Shown here in pieces: positions 20,020 through 28,867 of a stretch of 64,000 bases of DNA. Numbering within the stretch: the stretch's first letter is position 1; the number at the start of each line of letters is the position of its first letter. The position numbers and the translations under genes were made by a program. A model generated the notes under the pieces. The model was given only the letters and a program-made list of their open reading frames with translations, did not search any database and was not told where the DNA came from. Source of the stretch: Lysobacteraceae bacterium NML03-0222 (GTDB lineage Bacteria; Pseudomonadota; Gammaproteobacteria; Xanthomonadales; Xanthomonadaceae); assembly GCA_002798195.1 (NCBI GenBank), contig NWQM01000004.1:1-64000 (forward strand), given 5' to 3'.

Positions 20020-20134
20020 CGTCCATTCTGACCACCTTGACTGCCCCGGAGCATGGCCGGGGCTTTGGTGACTATCACTTCCAGACGGTCTATTGCTCAG
20101 CCTCATTGCAAGGCTGAAAGTGAGGCAATAAAAA

Positions 20135-20157
20135 ACCCTGCCCGGAACAGGCAGGGT
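20135..20157 (-). terminator. Rho-independent terminator of tRNA-Gly
   Basis: On the minus strand an 8-bp stem (ACCCTGCC / GGCAGGGT) is followed by TTTTTT. It lies 7 bases past the tRNA CCA end. Confidence 0.85.
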
Positions 20158-20164
20158 CAAAATT

Positions 20165-20240
20165 TGGAGCGGGAAACGAGGCTCGAACTCGCGACCTCAA
20201 CCTTGGCAAGGTTGCGCTCTACCAACTGAGCTATTCCCGC
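20165..20240 (-). tRNA. tRNA-Gly (anticodon GCC)
   Basis: A 76-nt cloverleaf on the minus strand. It begins GCGGGAATAGCTCAGTTGG, has anticodon arm CAACC-TTGCCAA-GGTTG with anticodon GCC, T arm with GTTCGAG, and an encoded CCA end. It decodes GGC/GGU. It follows pgsA, a common position in Xanthomonadales, but has its own promoter. Confidence 0.97.
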
Positions 20241-20255
20241 AGAGGTGAAGCGCGC

Positions 20256-20283
20256 ATTGTACGCATTTTTCAAAAAATGCCAA
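20256..20283 (-). promoter_or_regulatory. Promoter of tRNA-Gly
   Basis: On the minus strand TTGGCA, 16 bp, TACAAT, then a GC-rich discriminator (GCGCGC). The GC-rich discriminator is typical of stringently controlled stable-RNA promoters. Confidence 0.7.
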
Positions 20284-20305
20284 TACCCCGGTGAAAAATT
20301 TTTGC

Positions 20306-20911
20306 TCACTCCTGCGTGTTCTTGCGCTCTTCCGCACGCAGCACCGGCCAGGCGGCGCGCAGGTATTGCAGACCCGACCAGAGTGTCAGCAAGGCCGCGC
20401 CTGCCAGCAGCCAGTCGCCAATCAGGAACACTTCGCGCCCCATCCACAGCCAGTCGGGTGAAACTTTCGATGGTGAGTACAGCAGGCAGGAAATCGCCAC
20501 CATCTGCACGATGGTTTTGAACTTGCCCAGCGCCTGCACCTTGACCGTGGCACGCTGCCCCAGCTCGGCCATCCATTCGCGCAGTGCGGATACGGCGATT
20601 TCACGGCCGACAATCACCGCGGCCCAAAACGCCATCCATGGTGTGGGGTGAGCCTGCACGATGAGAAACAGTGCGGTGGCGACCATCAGTTTGTCGGCCA
20701 CCGGATCAAGAAAAGCGCCGAACGCCGAATACAGGTGATAACGGCGGGCAATCCAGCCATCGAGCCAGTCGGTCAGGGCAGCCAGCACAAATACCAGCAT
20801 CGAGACGACGCTGGTCCATTTCCAGGGCAGATAGAACACGGCAATCAGCACCGGAATCATCACGATGCGGGCGAGGGTCAGCCAAGTGGGAATCGTCAGC
20901 TTTGCTTTCAT
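20306..20911 (-). CDS. pgsA: CDP-diacylglycerol-glycerol-3-phosphate 3-phosphatidyltransferase
   Basis: A 201-residue membrane enzyme making phosphatidylglycerol phosphate, the committed step to PG and cardiolipin. The CDP-alcohol phosphotransferase signature is intact: LTDWLDGWIARRYHL followed by GAFLDPVADK with its paired Asp residues. Several hydrophobic helices follow. Its ATG overlaps the uvrC stop (ATGA), so the two are translationally coupled. Confidence 0.96.
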   Translation of the reverse strand: MKAKLTIPTWLTLARIVMIPVLIAVFYLPWKWTSVVSMLVFVLAALTDWLDGWIARRYHLYSAFGAFLDPVADKLMVATALFLIVQAHPTPWMAFWAAVIVGREIAVSALREWMAELGQRATVKVQALGKFKTIVQMVAISCLLYSPSKVSPDWLWMGREVFLIGDWLLAGAALLTLWSGLQYLRAAWPVLRAEERKNTQE

Positions 20912-22743
20912 TGCGCGCTATTGTCACCCAAACCATGCAAGGCGGTGTAGATGCGTTCGGCCAGTGCGCGGCTGATGCCCTCGACCCGGCTGATTTCATC
21001 CATGCCCGCGGCCTTCAAGCCGGCAAGGCCGCCAAAATGCTTCAGCAAGGCGGCACGACGGCGCGCCCCGATACCGGGAATGTCTTCCAGCCGGCTGCTG
21101 CTGCGCGCTTTTTGCCGGCGGCCACGATGCCCGGTAATGGCAAAGCGATGCGCCTCATCGCGCACTTGCTGGATCAGTTGCAGGCCGGGCGAATGGGCGC
21201 CGGGCCGGATTTCACGGCCATCGGGCAGAATCAGCGTTTCCGCACCGGCCTTGCGCTCTACCCCCTTGGCAACGCCGACCATCTGCACTTGGCGGATGCC
21301 CAGCTCGGCCAGCACTTCACGCGCCTGCCGCAGCTGCCCCACGCCGCCGTCAATCAGCAAGACATCGGGCAGCACGCCGTCTGCGTCCACTGCGCGGCGG
21401 AAACGCCGCTCCAGCGCCTGGTGCATCGCCGCGTAGTCATCGCCCGGCGCAATGCCGCTGATGTTGTAACGGCGGTACTGGCTGCGCACTGCGCCCTCGC
21501 CATCGAACACCACACAGGAAGCTACGGTCGCCTCCCCCTGGGTGTGGCTGATATCGAAACACTCGATGCGGCCGGGTGCGCTATCCATACCCAGCATCTG
21601 TTGCAGATCCTCAAGCCGGGCATGCTGCGCCATCTGGCTGGAAAGCTCGCCAGCCAGGGCAATGGCCGCATTGCGCCTGACCAAATCCAGATAGCCAGCG
21701 CGCTCGCCACGCACTGCATGCTTGATTTGCACCTTGCGCCCGGCGGCACTGCCCAGCGCATCTTCCAGCAGCGGGATGTCGGCAATAGGTCGATCCAGCA
21801 CGATTTCGCGCGGCGCCGGTTGCTCGGCGTAATACTGCGAGACAAACGCCGCCAGCACTTCTTCGGCGCTATCTGCCCCATTCAATTTGGGAAAGTAATT
21901 GCGTGTGCCCAGATTGCGGCCATCACGGAGCATCAACAGCACCACGCAGGCGCGCCCGGCCTCCAGCGCGCAGCCCAGCACATCCAGTTCCACGGCATTG
22001 CCATCGACAAACTGGCGTGCCTGCACGGTACGGATGGCGGCGAGCAAATCGCGCAGCCGCGCGGCTTTTTCAAAGGCCAGCTCGGCACTGGCGGCTTCCA
22101 TGCGCGCGGTCAGCTCTTGGGTCAACTCATCACTGCGGCCATCGAGAAACAGGCTGGCCTGGCGCACCGACTCGGCATAATCGGCCTCGGTGATGCGTTC
22201 AACACAGGGCGCGCTGCAACGGCCAATCTGGTGCTGCAGGCAGGGGCGGCTGCGGTTTTTGAACACGCTGTCCTCGCAATTGCGCAGCTGGAACAGCTTT
22301 TGCATCAGGTTCAGTGTTTCACGCACCGCCGCGGTACTTGGATAGGGGCCGAAATAACGCCCCGGCACGCTGCGGCTACCGCGCTTCCAGCCCATGCGCG
22401 GCCAGGTTTCGCGGGTAATCAGCACATACGGATAACTCTTGTCATCGCGCAGCAGCACGTTGTAGCGCGGCTTGTGCGCCTTGATCAGCTGGTTTTCCAG
22501 CAGCAGCGCCTCGGCCGGAGTGCGGGTGACGGTGATTTCCATGCGCGCGATTTGCGCAACCATACGCGCCGTGCGTGCAGGCAAGGCCTTGCTGAAATAG
22601 CTTGCCACCCGTTTTTTTAAAGAGGCGGCCTTGCCCACATACAGCAGGCTGTCATCGGCGGCATACATGCGATACACCCCCGGTGCGGCGGTCAACGCAC
22701 GGGCATAGGCTTTGCCATCGAAGGGAGCAGGCGTATCGGACAC
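20908..22743 (-). CDS. uvrC: UvrABC excinuclease subunit C
   Basis: UvrC makes both incisions around a lesion in nucleotide excision repair. GTG at 22743 is chosen because VSDTPAPFDGKAYARAL aligns with the E. coli start MSDQFDAKAF; a TTG at 22773 that overlaps the upstream stop is the alternative. Domains: N-terminal GIY-YIG nuclease (PGVYRMY...LLYVGKA), UVR motif (FEKAARLRDLL), RNase H-like nuclease (CFDISHTQGEATVASCVVFD; LLIDGGVGQL) and tandem HhH at the end (LEDIPGIGARRRAALLKHFG). About 611 residues, normal length. Confidence 0.96.
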   Translation of the reverse strand: MSDTPAPFDGKAYARALTAAPGVYRMYAADDSLLYVGKAASLKKRVASYFSKALPARTARMVAQIARMEITVTRTPAEALLLENQLIKAHKPRYNVLLRDDKSYPYVLITRETWPRMGWKRGSRSVPGRYFGPYPSTAAVRETLNLMQKLFQLRNCEDSVFKNRSRPCLQHQIGRCSAPCVERITEADYAESVRQASLFLDGRSDELTQELTARMEAASAELAFEKAARLRDLLAAIRTVQARQFVDGNAVELDVLGCALEAGRACVVLLMLRDGRNLGTRNYFPKLNGADSAEEVLAAFVSQYYAEQPAPREIVLDRPIADIPLLEDALGSAAGRKVQIKHAVRGERAGYLDLVRRNAAIALAGELSSQMAQHARLEDLQQMLGMDSAPGRIECFDISHTQGEATVASCVVFDGEGAVRSQYRRYNISGIAPGDDYAAMHQALERRFRRAVDADGVLPDVLLIDGGVGQLRQAREVLAELGIRQVQMVGVAKGVERKAGAETLILPDGREIRPGAHSPGLQLIQQVRDEAHRFAITGHRGRRQKARSSSRLEDIPGIGARRRAALLKHFGGLAGLKAAGMDEISRVEGISRALAERIYTALHGLGDNSAQ

Positions 22744-22769
22744 GGCAGGATTATCCCGGCGTTTGCCTC

Positions 22770-23237
22770 TCAAAGCCCGCGCCTGATGCGGGCAAGAACC
22801 CCGCGCCCGCCCTCAACCACTTGCTGCCAGGCATGCTCGAAATCCGCCTCGCTGCCGTAATACGGGTCGAGCACGTCCTGCGCACCGAGACCGGCCCATT
22901 GCAGATACAAGGCGGTTTCTGCGCCCCCTTGGCCACGTCCGCGTGCGCGGCCTTCGTGCAGGGTCGCCGCATCGGCAAACAGCATCAGGTCGAAATGCGC
23001 AAAGTCCTGCGGTTGCAAACAGCGCGCACGTTGCTGGCTGATATCCACGCCATGCCGTGCAGCGGTTTTGATGGCACGCGCATCCGGCGCATGCCCCTCA
23101 TGCCAACGGCCAAGCGCCGCCGAGTCCACTTCCACACGCCCGGCCAGGGTGGCATCACGGGCGATTTCCGCCGCAAGCCAGCCTTCCATCATCGGCGAGC
23201 GGCAGATATTGCCAAGACAGACCACAAGAATTTTCAT
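22770..23237 (-). CDS. Low-molecular-weight protein-tyrosine phosphatase
   Basis: A 155-residue cytoplasmic phosphatase. The P-loop VCLGNICRSP carries the catalytic Cys and Arg (C-X5-R-S) and the general-acid Asp is in LDPYYG. Such enzymes commonly act on bacterial tyrosine kinases of exopolysaccharide export, but no kinase gene is near. It sits between the SUMF1 gene and uvrC, and its stop overlaps a possible TTG of uvrC. Confidence 0.92.
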   Translation of the reverse strand: MKILVVCLGNICRSPMMEGWLAAEIARDATLAGRVEVDSAALGRWHEGHAPDARAIKTAARHGVDISQQRARCLQPQDFAHFDLMLFADAATLHEGRARGRGQGGAETALYLQWAGLGAQDVLDPYYGSEADFEHAWQQVVEGGRGVLARIRRGL

Positions 23238-23306
23238 GCCCGCAGTGTAAGCCAGCCACGGGCAGTATGGTTTGCAGCCATGCCACCCGTTTGACTTGCC
23301 AAGCCT

Positions 23307-24167
23307 TCAGCGGCTGCGCGCCAGACGGAAGCCGACTTCAGTGGCCATTGAATCAGGTACCAACTGGCGCCGCGAGCTGGCACGGGAAAAGCCTGCCGGT
23401 GAACCCCAGGAGCCGCCGCGAATCACCTTGCCCGGTGCGCTGCAGGCCTGCGTCCATGCAGTCGCAGTTGACGGCGCACCGTGATGGCTTTCATGCCAGC
23501 AATCCTGGGTCCATTCCCAGACATTGCCGCTCATGTCGTGCAGCCCCCAGGCATTGGCCGCCTTGCGCCGCACCGGCTGCTGATCACCGGCACTGTTGCC
23601 GTCATGCCAGGCCACCGCGTCTGCATCATCGCTACCGCAATAGCGCTGCCGCTGACCGGCGCGGCAGGCATATTCCCACTCCGCCTCGCTGGGCAGCCGC
23701 CAGCCCGGGCCATCGGTTTCATTGAGCCAGGCGATGAAGTCCTGGGCATCGCCCCAGCTCACCATGATCACCGGCGCATCACCGCCACGATTGTTGTATT
23801 GCCGAAAATACGGGGTCAGCAAGTCATCGCGGCGTTTTTCGCGGATAAAACGCTCAAATTGCTTCAAGGTCACCGGCGTTTTCGCCAGCTGGAATGCCGC
23901 CACCTCGACCTGATGCGGTGGCCCTTCGGTGTGGTAGGCCTCGCCATCAACCGGGCTGCAAGCGGGAGTTTCTGCCTGCATCCGGGCAGGCAAACGCCGC
24001 GGCGGCACACAGCTGCCCATCACGAAGCTGCCTGCGGGAATATCCACCATGACGATGCCACTGCCGCTGCGCTGCTCGCTGGCAGCGGCGGTCAAGGGCA
24101 GCAAGGCGGCAAAAACGGCGGTCAGCCAATACTGGCCGATACTGAAGTGACAAATTTGGGTTTTCAT
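23307..24167 (-). CDS. Exported SUMF1/FGE-type (formylglycine-generating enzyme-like) protein
   Basis: A 286-residue protein with a signal peptide (MKTQICHFSI...LTAAASEQ) and a SUMF1 domain: MVDIPAGSFVMGS, then RLPSEAEWEYACRAGQ, MSGNVWEWTQDCW, and the end motif EVGFRLARSR. In true formylglycine-generating enzymes a Cys pair binds copper; here several Cys exist but the pair is not evident, so a binding or structural role is as likely as sulfatase activation. No sulfatase is in the window. It sits between kdsB and the tyrosine phosphatase, which are usually adjacent in related genomes. The ribosome site is weak. Confidence 0.85.
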   Translation of the reverse strand: MKTQICHFSIGQYWLTAVFAALLPLTAAASEQRSGSGIVMVDIPAGSFVMGSCVPPRRLPARMQAETPACSPVDGEAYHTEGPPHQVEVAAFQLAKTPVTLKQFERFIREKRRDDLLTPYFRQYNNRGGDAPVIMVSWGDAQDFIAWLNETDGPGWRLPSEAEWEYACRAGQRQRYCGSDDADAVAWHDGNSAGDQQPVRRKAANAWGLHDMSGNVWEWTQDCWHESHHGAPSTATAWTQACSAPGKVIRGGSWGSPAGFSRASSRRQLVPDSMATEVGFRLARSR

Positions 24168-24201
24168 CTGGCGGTTACGGGCGTTTAGGAAGTGAAGCCA
24201 A

Positions 24202-24987
24202 TCACTGGGCGGCACCAGACAAGGCGCACTGCGCCTGCCAATGCGCTTGGGCGCGCGCCAAGTCCTCGGGGGTATCCACGCCAGGCGGGAAGGCTTCCGG
24301 GGTGAGGCCAACCAGGATGCGGTGCCCGGCTTCCAGCACGCGCAGTTGTTCCAGCGATTCAATCTGCTCCAGCCGCCCCGGCGGCATGGCGGCAAACTGC
24401 CGCAAAAAGCCTGCGCGATAGGCATAGATACCAATATGCCGCAGCCAGTGCGGGCCTTGTGGCAAATCGTTGCCTGATGTCGCAAAGCTGTCCCGATGCC
24501 AAGGCAGCGGCGCGCGGCTGAAATACAGCGCCGCGCCATCATCCGCACGCACCACTTTCACCGCATTGGGGTCGAAAACTTGCTCGCGCGCACTGATGGG
24601 GGTGGCCAGCGTCGCCATTGGCGCATCGCCCCCCGCCAGCAGTGCGGCCACGGCACGGATGCCGCTGACCGGGGCAAATGGCTCATCGCCCTGCAAATTC
24701 ACCACCAGCGTGTCATCGCGCCAACCGGCGATGGCAGCGCACTCGGCCAACCGGTCGGTGCCGGAAGCATGTACCTGCGAAGTCATCACCACCTGCACAC
24801 CGGGCAGCTGTACGGCCTCGGCGATGCGTTCATCATCGGCTGCCACCCACACCTCGCGCGCACCGGCGGCCAGCGCACGACGCGCCACATGCACCACCAA
24901 AGGCGTACCGCCAATCAGCCGCAATGGTTTTCCGGGCAGGCGCGAGGCCGCGTAACGGGCAGGGATGGCTACGACAAAATCAGTCAT
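24202..24987 (-). CDS. kdsB: CMP-3-deoxy-D-manno-octulosonate cytidylyltransferase
   Basis: Activates Kdo with CTP for transfer to lipid A. It is 261 residues. The nucleotide-binding start FVVAIPARYAASRLPGKPL is typical, with VNLQGDEPF further on. Start at 24987 gives this conserved N-terminus; an in-frame start at 25059 would lie inside lpxK coding sequence. Its first codons overlap the lpxK 3' end by 8 nt, showing coupling in the lipid A operon. Confidence 0.96.
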   Translation of the reverse strand: MTDFVVAIPARYAASRLPGKPLRLIGGTPLVVHVARRALAAGAREVWVAADDERIAEAVQLPGVQVVMTSQVHASGTDRLAECAAIAGWRDDTLVVNLQGDEPFAPVSGIRAVAALLAGGDAPMATLATPISAREQVFDPNAVKVVRADDGAALYFSRAPLPWHRDSFATSGNDLPQGPHWLRHIGIYAYRAGFLRQFAAMPPGRLEQIESLEQLRVLEAGHRILVGLTPEAFPPGVDTPEDLARAQAHWQAQCALSGAAQ

Positions 24988-25990
24988 CGGAAGGTTTCCG
25001 CAATTGCGCCAATTTTTCTTCCACCGCCAGCCAGAAGGCTTCCGGTAGGCGCGCCTCAATCGCCACGCACCAGCTGTTTTCCGGAGCGAAGCGGGCGCAT
25101 TTCACCGCGTCTTTTTCAGTCATGAAAATCGGCAAGGGGCTGTCGAAGTCCAGGTCTGCTGCCGTATAGGCATGATGGTCGGGGAAGGCATGCGGCAGCA
25201 CGCCAAGCCCCTGTGCGCGCAGCAACTCAAAAAACCGCTCCGGCTTGCCGATACCGGCTACGGCATGAATGCGCTGCCCGGCGAATTCGGCAAATGGCCG
25301 CGCGCGCGCGCCATGCAGCGGAAAGGGATGACCAAAGACCAGGCGCTGTGGCCACTCTCCCAGCACCGGCTCCGGCAGCGCGGCACTGATGCCGTGGTTG
25401 ATGACACGAAACTCCACCTCGCCGGGCGGCTCGCGCAACGGCCCGGCAGGCAGCAGGCGGCCATTGCCATAGCGATGGCGGGCATCGACCACCTCGATGC
25501 GGATATCCGGCAGCAGGGCCAGATGCTGCAAACCGTCATCGCAAACCACCACATCGCAACCGGCCTCGGCCAATGCAGTCACTGCGGCTACGCGGTTATT
25601 GTCCACCCGCACCCGGGCAGCGGTACGACGGGCAATCAGCACCGCCTCATCGCCATGGGTTTGCGGATGACTGTCCGCCTCCACCCAGCGTGCAGTCGCG
25701 GCGTCTTCACGGCCATGCCCGCGGCTGGCCACCCCCGGCGTCCAGCCCGCCTGTTTCAGGCGGTTAACCAAGGCAATCACCAGGGGTGTTTTGCCGCTGC
25801 CACCAGCGGTGAAATTGCCGACCACAATCACCGGCACCGCCGGCTTGTGGCGCTTCAAAAAGCCTTTCTGATAGAGCTTGCGGCGCAGCTTGACCGCGCT
25901 GCCATACAACATCGCCACCGGGCGCGTGTACCACGGCGGCCTGCTATCGCCATACCACCAGTGCGGCGTGTGGGGCAGTTTCCGGCTCAT
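24980..25990 (-). CDS. lpxK: Tetraacyldisaccharide 4'-kinase
   Basis: Adds the 4'-phosphate to the lipid A disaccharide at the inner membrane. It is 336 residues with the P-loop in VGNFTAGGSGKTPLVIAL and the following DDGLQH motif. The N-terminus has a weakly hydrophobic anchor. Start ATG overlaps the msbA stop region (ATGA), the usual lpxK-msbA arrangement. Confidence 0.96.
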   Translation of the reverse strand: MSRKLPHTPHWWYGDSRPPWYTRPVAMLYGSAVKLRRKLYQKGFLKRHKPAVPVIVVGNFTAGGSGKTPLVIALVNRLKQAGWTPGVASRGHGREDAATARWVEADSHPQTHGDEAVLIARRTAARVRVDNNRVAAVTALAEAGCDVVVCDDGLQHLALLPDIRIEVVDARHRYGNGRLLPAGPLREPPGEVEFRVINHGISAALPEPVLGEWPQRLVFGHPFPLHGARARPFAEFAGQRIHAVAGIGKPERFFELLRAQGLGVLPHAFPDHHAYTAADLDFDSPLPIFMTEKDAVKCARFAPENSWCVAIEARLPEAFWLAVEEKLAQLRKPSDD

Positions 25991-27735
25991 GCGCTTTCAC
26001 GAAATTGCAGACGGTGCAGATGCGCGTACAGGCCATCGCGGGCGATGAGTTCAGCATGGCTGCCCTGCTCCACCAGCCGCCCCTCATCCAGCACCAGCAC
26101 CTGATCGGCGTGCTCAATGGTGGAAAGCCGGTGCGCAATCACCAAGGTGGTGCGGTCGGGCATCAAATGGTTGAGCGCATCCTGCACCAGGCGCTCGGAT
26201 TCGTTGTCGAGTGCGGCCGTGGCTTCATCCAGCACCAGAATCGGCGCATCTTTGAGCATTGCCCGGGCGATGGCAAGACGCTGGCGCTGGCCGCCGGAGA
26301 GTTTGCCGCCGCGCTCGCCCACCGGACTGTCGATACCCTGCGGCAGACGCTCGACAAACTCCATGGCATTGGCGCCGCGAATCGCCGCTTCAATCGCTTC
26401 GCGGCTGGCCGCATGCAATTCGCCATAGGCCACATTCTCGGCAATACTGCCGTCAAACAGCATCACCTGCTGGCTGACCATGGCAATCTGGCGGCGCAGG
26501 TCGGCCAAGCGGTAATCCTGAAGCGGCCTGCCATCGAGCAGAATCGCTCCAGACTCGGGCTCGTAAAAGCGCGGCAAGAGCTTCACCAAGGTGGATTTGC
26601 CACTGCCCGAGCGCCCGACAATCGCAGTCACCGTGCCGGGGCGGGCGACAAAACTCAAATCGCGGATGGCAGGTGTGGACTGACCGTCATAGCGGGCACT
26701 GACATGGCGGAACTCAATCAGCCCCTTGGCACGCGGCAGAGCATGCCCCCCATCATCGGCCTCATCAGCCTTGTCGAGAATGGCAAACACCCGCTCGGCA
26801 GAAGTGATGCCGCGATTGAGCATATTCTGCACATTGGTCAGCTGGCGGAGTGCCGGCACCAAGGCCACCATCGAGGTCAGCAGCACACTGAAATCCCCAG
26901 CCGAAAGACGCCCGGCACTGGCCTCGAAGCCGGCCACCACCAGCATCGAAGCCAAGGTCACCGCCCCCAGGAACTGCACGAACAGCGAGAGCATGCCGCG
27001 AGTGACCTCAACCTTCATCTCCAGGCGCACATTGCGCAGGGTCTGGCCGCCATAACGCTGCATTTCCAGCGCATGCCCGCCATAAGTTTTGACATCCTGC
27101 TGCGCATGCAGGGCCTGATCGGCACTCTGCAATGCCGCTGCCGAGGCTTCCTGGATGGCATGGTTGAGGCGCCGGTAACGCTTGCCAATGCGCCCCATGG
27201 TCCAGGCCATGATCGGCGCCAGAATCAGCAATACCAATGACACGCGCCAGCTGGTCCAGATCATCACCGCCAAAAGCGCCACGACCTGCAAGGCATTGCC
27301 AATCATCACCTTCAGCGCATCCACCGCCGCACGCGCCACCTGGTCGGCATCGCTGCCAAGGCGCGTCAGCATCGACGGCACCGGCTCGCTGTCAAAATGC
27401 TGCCCCGGTATGCGCAGGTATTTGTCCATCAATTGCAGTCGCAAATCACGCGCCACATTGCGGCCACTGCGGGCGATGGTGTAGTCACCGGCCAAACCAA
27501 ACAGGCCACGCGCCAGCAACAGCAACACCATGGCCACCGGCAACCACCATTTGAAGGTCTGCGCCACCAACAAATCATCAATGATGGGCTGCTGCAATTT
27601 GACCACAGCCGCGCTCACCAGCGCTTCGAGCAGCATGGCCGCCGCCGCGGCCAGCAACAACCCGCGATAAGGCCGGGCATAGCCCTGCAAGCGCCGCCAG
27701 GTTTTTCTGGATGCCACCGTGCTGCTGTCCATCAT
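25987..27735 (-). CDS. msbA: Lipid A export ATP-binding/permease MsbA
   Basis: A 582-residue half-transporter that flips core-lipid A across the inner membrane. N-terminal half has six predicted helices. The ATPase half has Walker A VGRSGSGKSTLVK, signature LSGGQRQRLAIARAML, Walker B ILVLDEATAALD and the H-loop in IAHRLSTIEH. The ATG overlaps the exbD stop (ATGA); a second ATG follows immediately, so the exact start is one codon uncertain. Confidence 0.96.
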   Translation of the reverse strand: MMDSSTVASRKTWRRLQGYARPYRGLLLAAAAAMLLEALVSAAVVKLQQPIIDDLLVAQTFKWWLPVAMVLLLLARGLFGLAGDYTIARSGRNVARDLRLQLMDKYLRIPGQHFDSEPVPSMLTRLGSDADQVARAAVDALKVMIGNALQVVALLAVMIWTSWRVSLVLLILAPIMAWTMGRIGKRYRRLNHAIQEASAAALQSADQALHAQQDVKTYGGHALEMQRYGGQTLRNVRLEMKVEVTRGMLSLFVQFLGAVTLASMLVVAGFEASAGRLSAGDFSVLLTSMVALVPALRQLTNVQNMLNRGITSAERVFAILDKADEADDGGHALPRAKGLIEFRHVSARYDGQSTPAIRDLSFVARPGTVTAIVGRSGSGKSTLVKLLPRFYEPESGAILLDGRPLQDYRLADLRRQIAMVSQQVMLFDGSIAENVAYGELHAASREAIEAAIRGANAMEFVERLPQGIDSPVGERGGKLSGGQRQRLAIARAMLKDAPILVLDEATAALDNESERLVQDALNHLMPDRTTLVIAHRLSTIEHADQVLVLDEGRLVEQGSHAELIARDGLYAHLHRLQFRESA

Positions 27736-28160
27736 TTTTTGGCTGCCACCTGTGGCGCCGTGGCAATCATGATTTGCTTGAAGCCCAGCTGCCCCAGCGC
27801 CTCGTAAGCAGTCACCACCGCCTGATGCGGGGTACGGGCATCGGCGCGCAGTAACACCGGGCGCTCGCGGTCATCGCCTGCCGCCTCGCTGATGCTGCGC
27901 TTTAAGCTCTCCACATCGGTGCGCAGTACTTCGCGATCGGCCACGAAATAACGGCCATCGGCATTGACCAGCACTGACAGCGGCTGCAGCTGGGCAGGCG
28001 CCGGGCTGCCATCGGCGCGCGGCAGTTGCAAACGCAGCACGGCACGGCTGTCAAACGTGGTGGTGACCACAAAGAAAATGATCAGCACCAAAATCACGTC
28101 AATCAACGGCACCAGGTTCAGTTCCGGCGCATCCTCGGCGCTGCGGTCACGGATACGCAT
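27732..28160 (-). CDS. exbD: Biopolymer transport protein ExbD/TolR family
   Basis: A 142-residue protein with one N-terminal membrane helix (LNLVPLIDVILVLIIFFVV) carrying the conserved Asp used in proton-driven energy transfer, followed by a periplasmic domain. With ExbB it energises TonB or a related process. The adjoining msbA/lpxK genes suggest the Xanthomonad arrangement in which an exbBD pair heads the lipid A operon. Several TonB receptors in this window could be clients, but no tonB gene is present. Confidence 0.93.
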   Translation of the reverse strand: MRIRDRSAEDAPELNLVPLIDVILVLIIFFVVTTTFDSRAVLRLQLPRADGSPAPAQLQPLSVLVNADGRYFVADREVLRTDVESLKRSISEAAGDDRERPVLLRADARTPHQAVVTAYEALGQLGFKQIMIATAPQVAAKK

Positions 28161-28163
28161 GGT

Positions 28164-28775
28164 TCAGGACTTCCGGCCACTGGCAAGCACATCCAGCAAT
28201 TGCGCGGCCTCGTGCTCCATCTCGACGATATAGCCGTTGATGCGCCCCTTGAAATAACGGTGAAACATCAGTGCCGGAATCGCCACAATCATGCCGGTGG
28301 CCGCACATACCAGCGCCTTGCCGATGCCGCCTGCCAGCTGGTTGACATCCCCCACGCCGTGATCGCCAATCACCAGGAACATCTGGATCATGCCAACCAC
28401 GGTGCCAAACAGTCCCAGCAAAGGGCCGGCCGAGGCAATGCTGCCCAAGGTGTTCAAATATTTTTCCATGCGGTGCACGATGCGCCGGCCAGTATCTTCC
28501 ACACGCTCGCGGATGATTTCGCGCGGCTGGTGGCGGGCATCCAGTGCTGCGGCCAGTAGCTCGCCCAGCGGCGATGTGGCGCGCAGCGACTCGATATGCG
28601 GCTGCTCCATCTGCCCACGCTTGGCCCAGTTGCGCACTTCATCGCCCAGCCCCTGCGGCAAGACTTCAGAGCGGCGCAATGTCCAGAAGCGCTCGGCGAT
28701 GATGGCGATGGCGACCAGGGTCAACAACAACAGGGGAATCATCGGCCAGCCACCGGCCTTTACCAGTTCAATCAT
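28164..28775 (-). CDS. exbB: Biopolymer transport protein ExbB (MotA/TolQ/ExbB family)
   Basis: A 203-residue three-helix membrane protein. The first helix is PMIPLLLLTLVAIAIIAERF; the paired later helices include GPLLGLFGTVVGMIQMF and LVCAATGMIVAIPALMF, the ExbB signature. Start at 28775 (MIELVKAGGWP) is preferred over 28850, which would add a charged leader. Only 3 nt separate it from exbD. It heads the minus-strand operon and diverges from the Hsp90-like gene. Confidence 0.93.
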   Translation of the reverse strand: MIELVKAGGWPMIPLLLLTLVAIAIIAERFWTLRRSEVLPQGLGDEVRNWAKRGQMEQPHIESLRATSPLGELLAAALDARHQPREIIRERVEDTGRRIVHRMEKYLNTLGSIASAGPLLGLFGTVVGMIQMFLVIGDHGVGDVNQLAGGIGKALVCAATGMIVAIPALMFHRYFKGRINGYIVEMEHEAAQLLDVLASGRKS

Positions 28776-28867
28776 GAGCTTGTCAGGATGCGGGTCAAAT
28801 CGGGCATAAGCATAACTGATACGGCACCGGCGCTTGAGCGATAATCGCAAGCCCTTTTTCTACGCCA

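Noticed and set aside
20671..22620. Long plus-strand ORF (649 codons) opposite uvrC and pgsA
   Set aside because: It mirrors the codon pattern of uvrC and pgsA on the other strand and shows no protein motifs; such antisense frames are common in GC-rich coding DNA.
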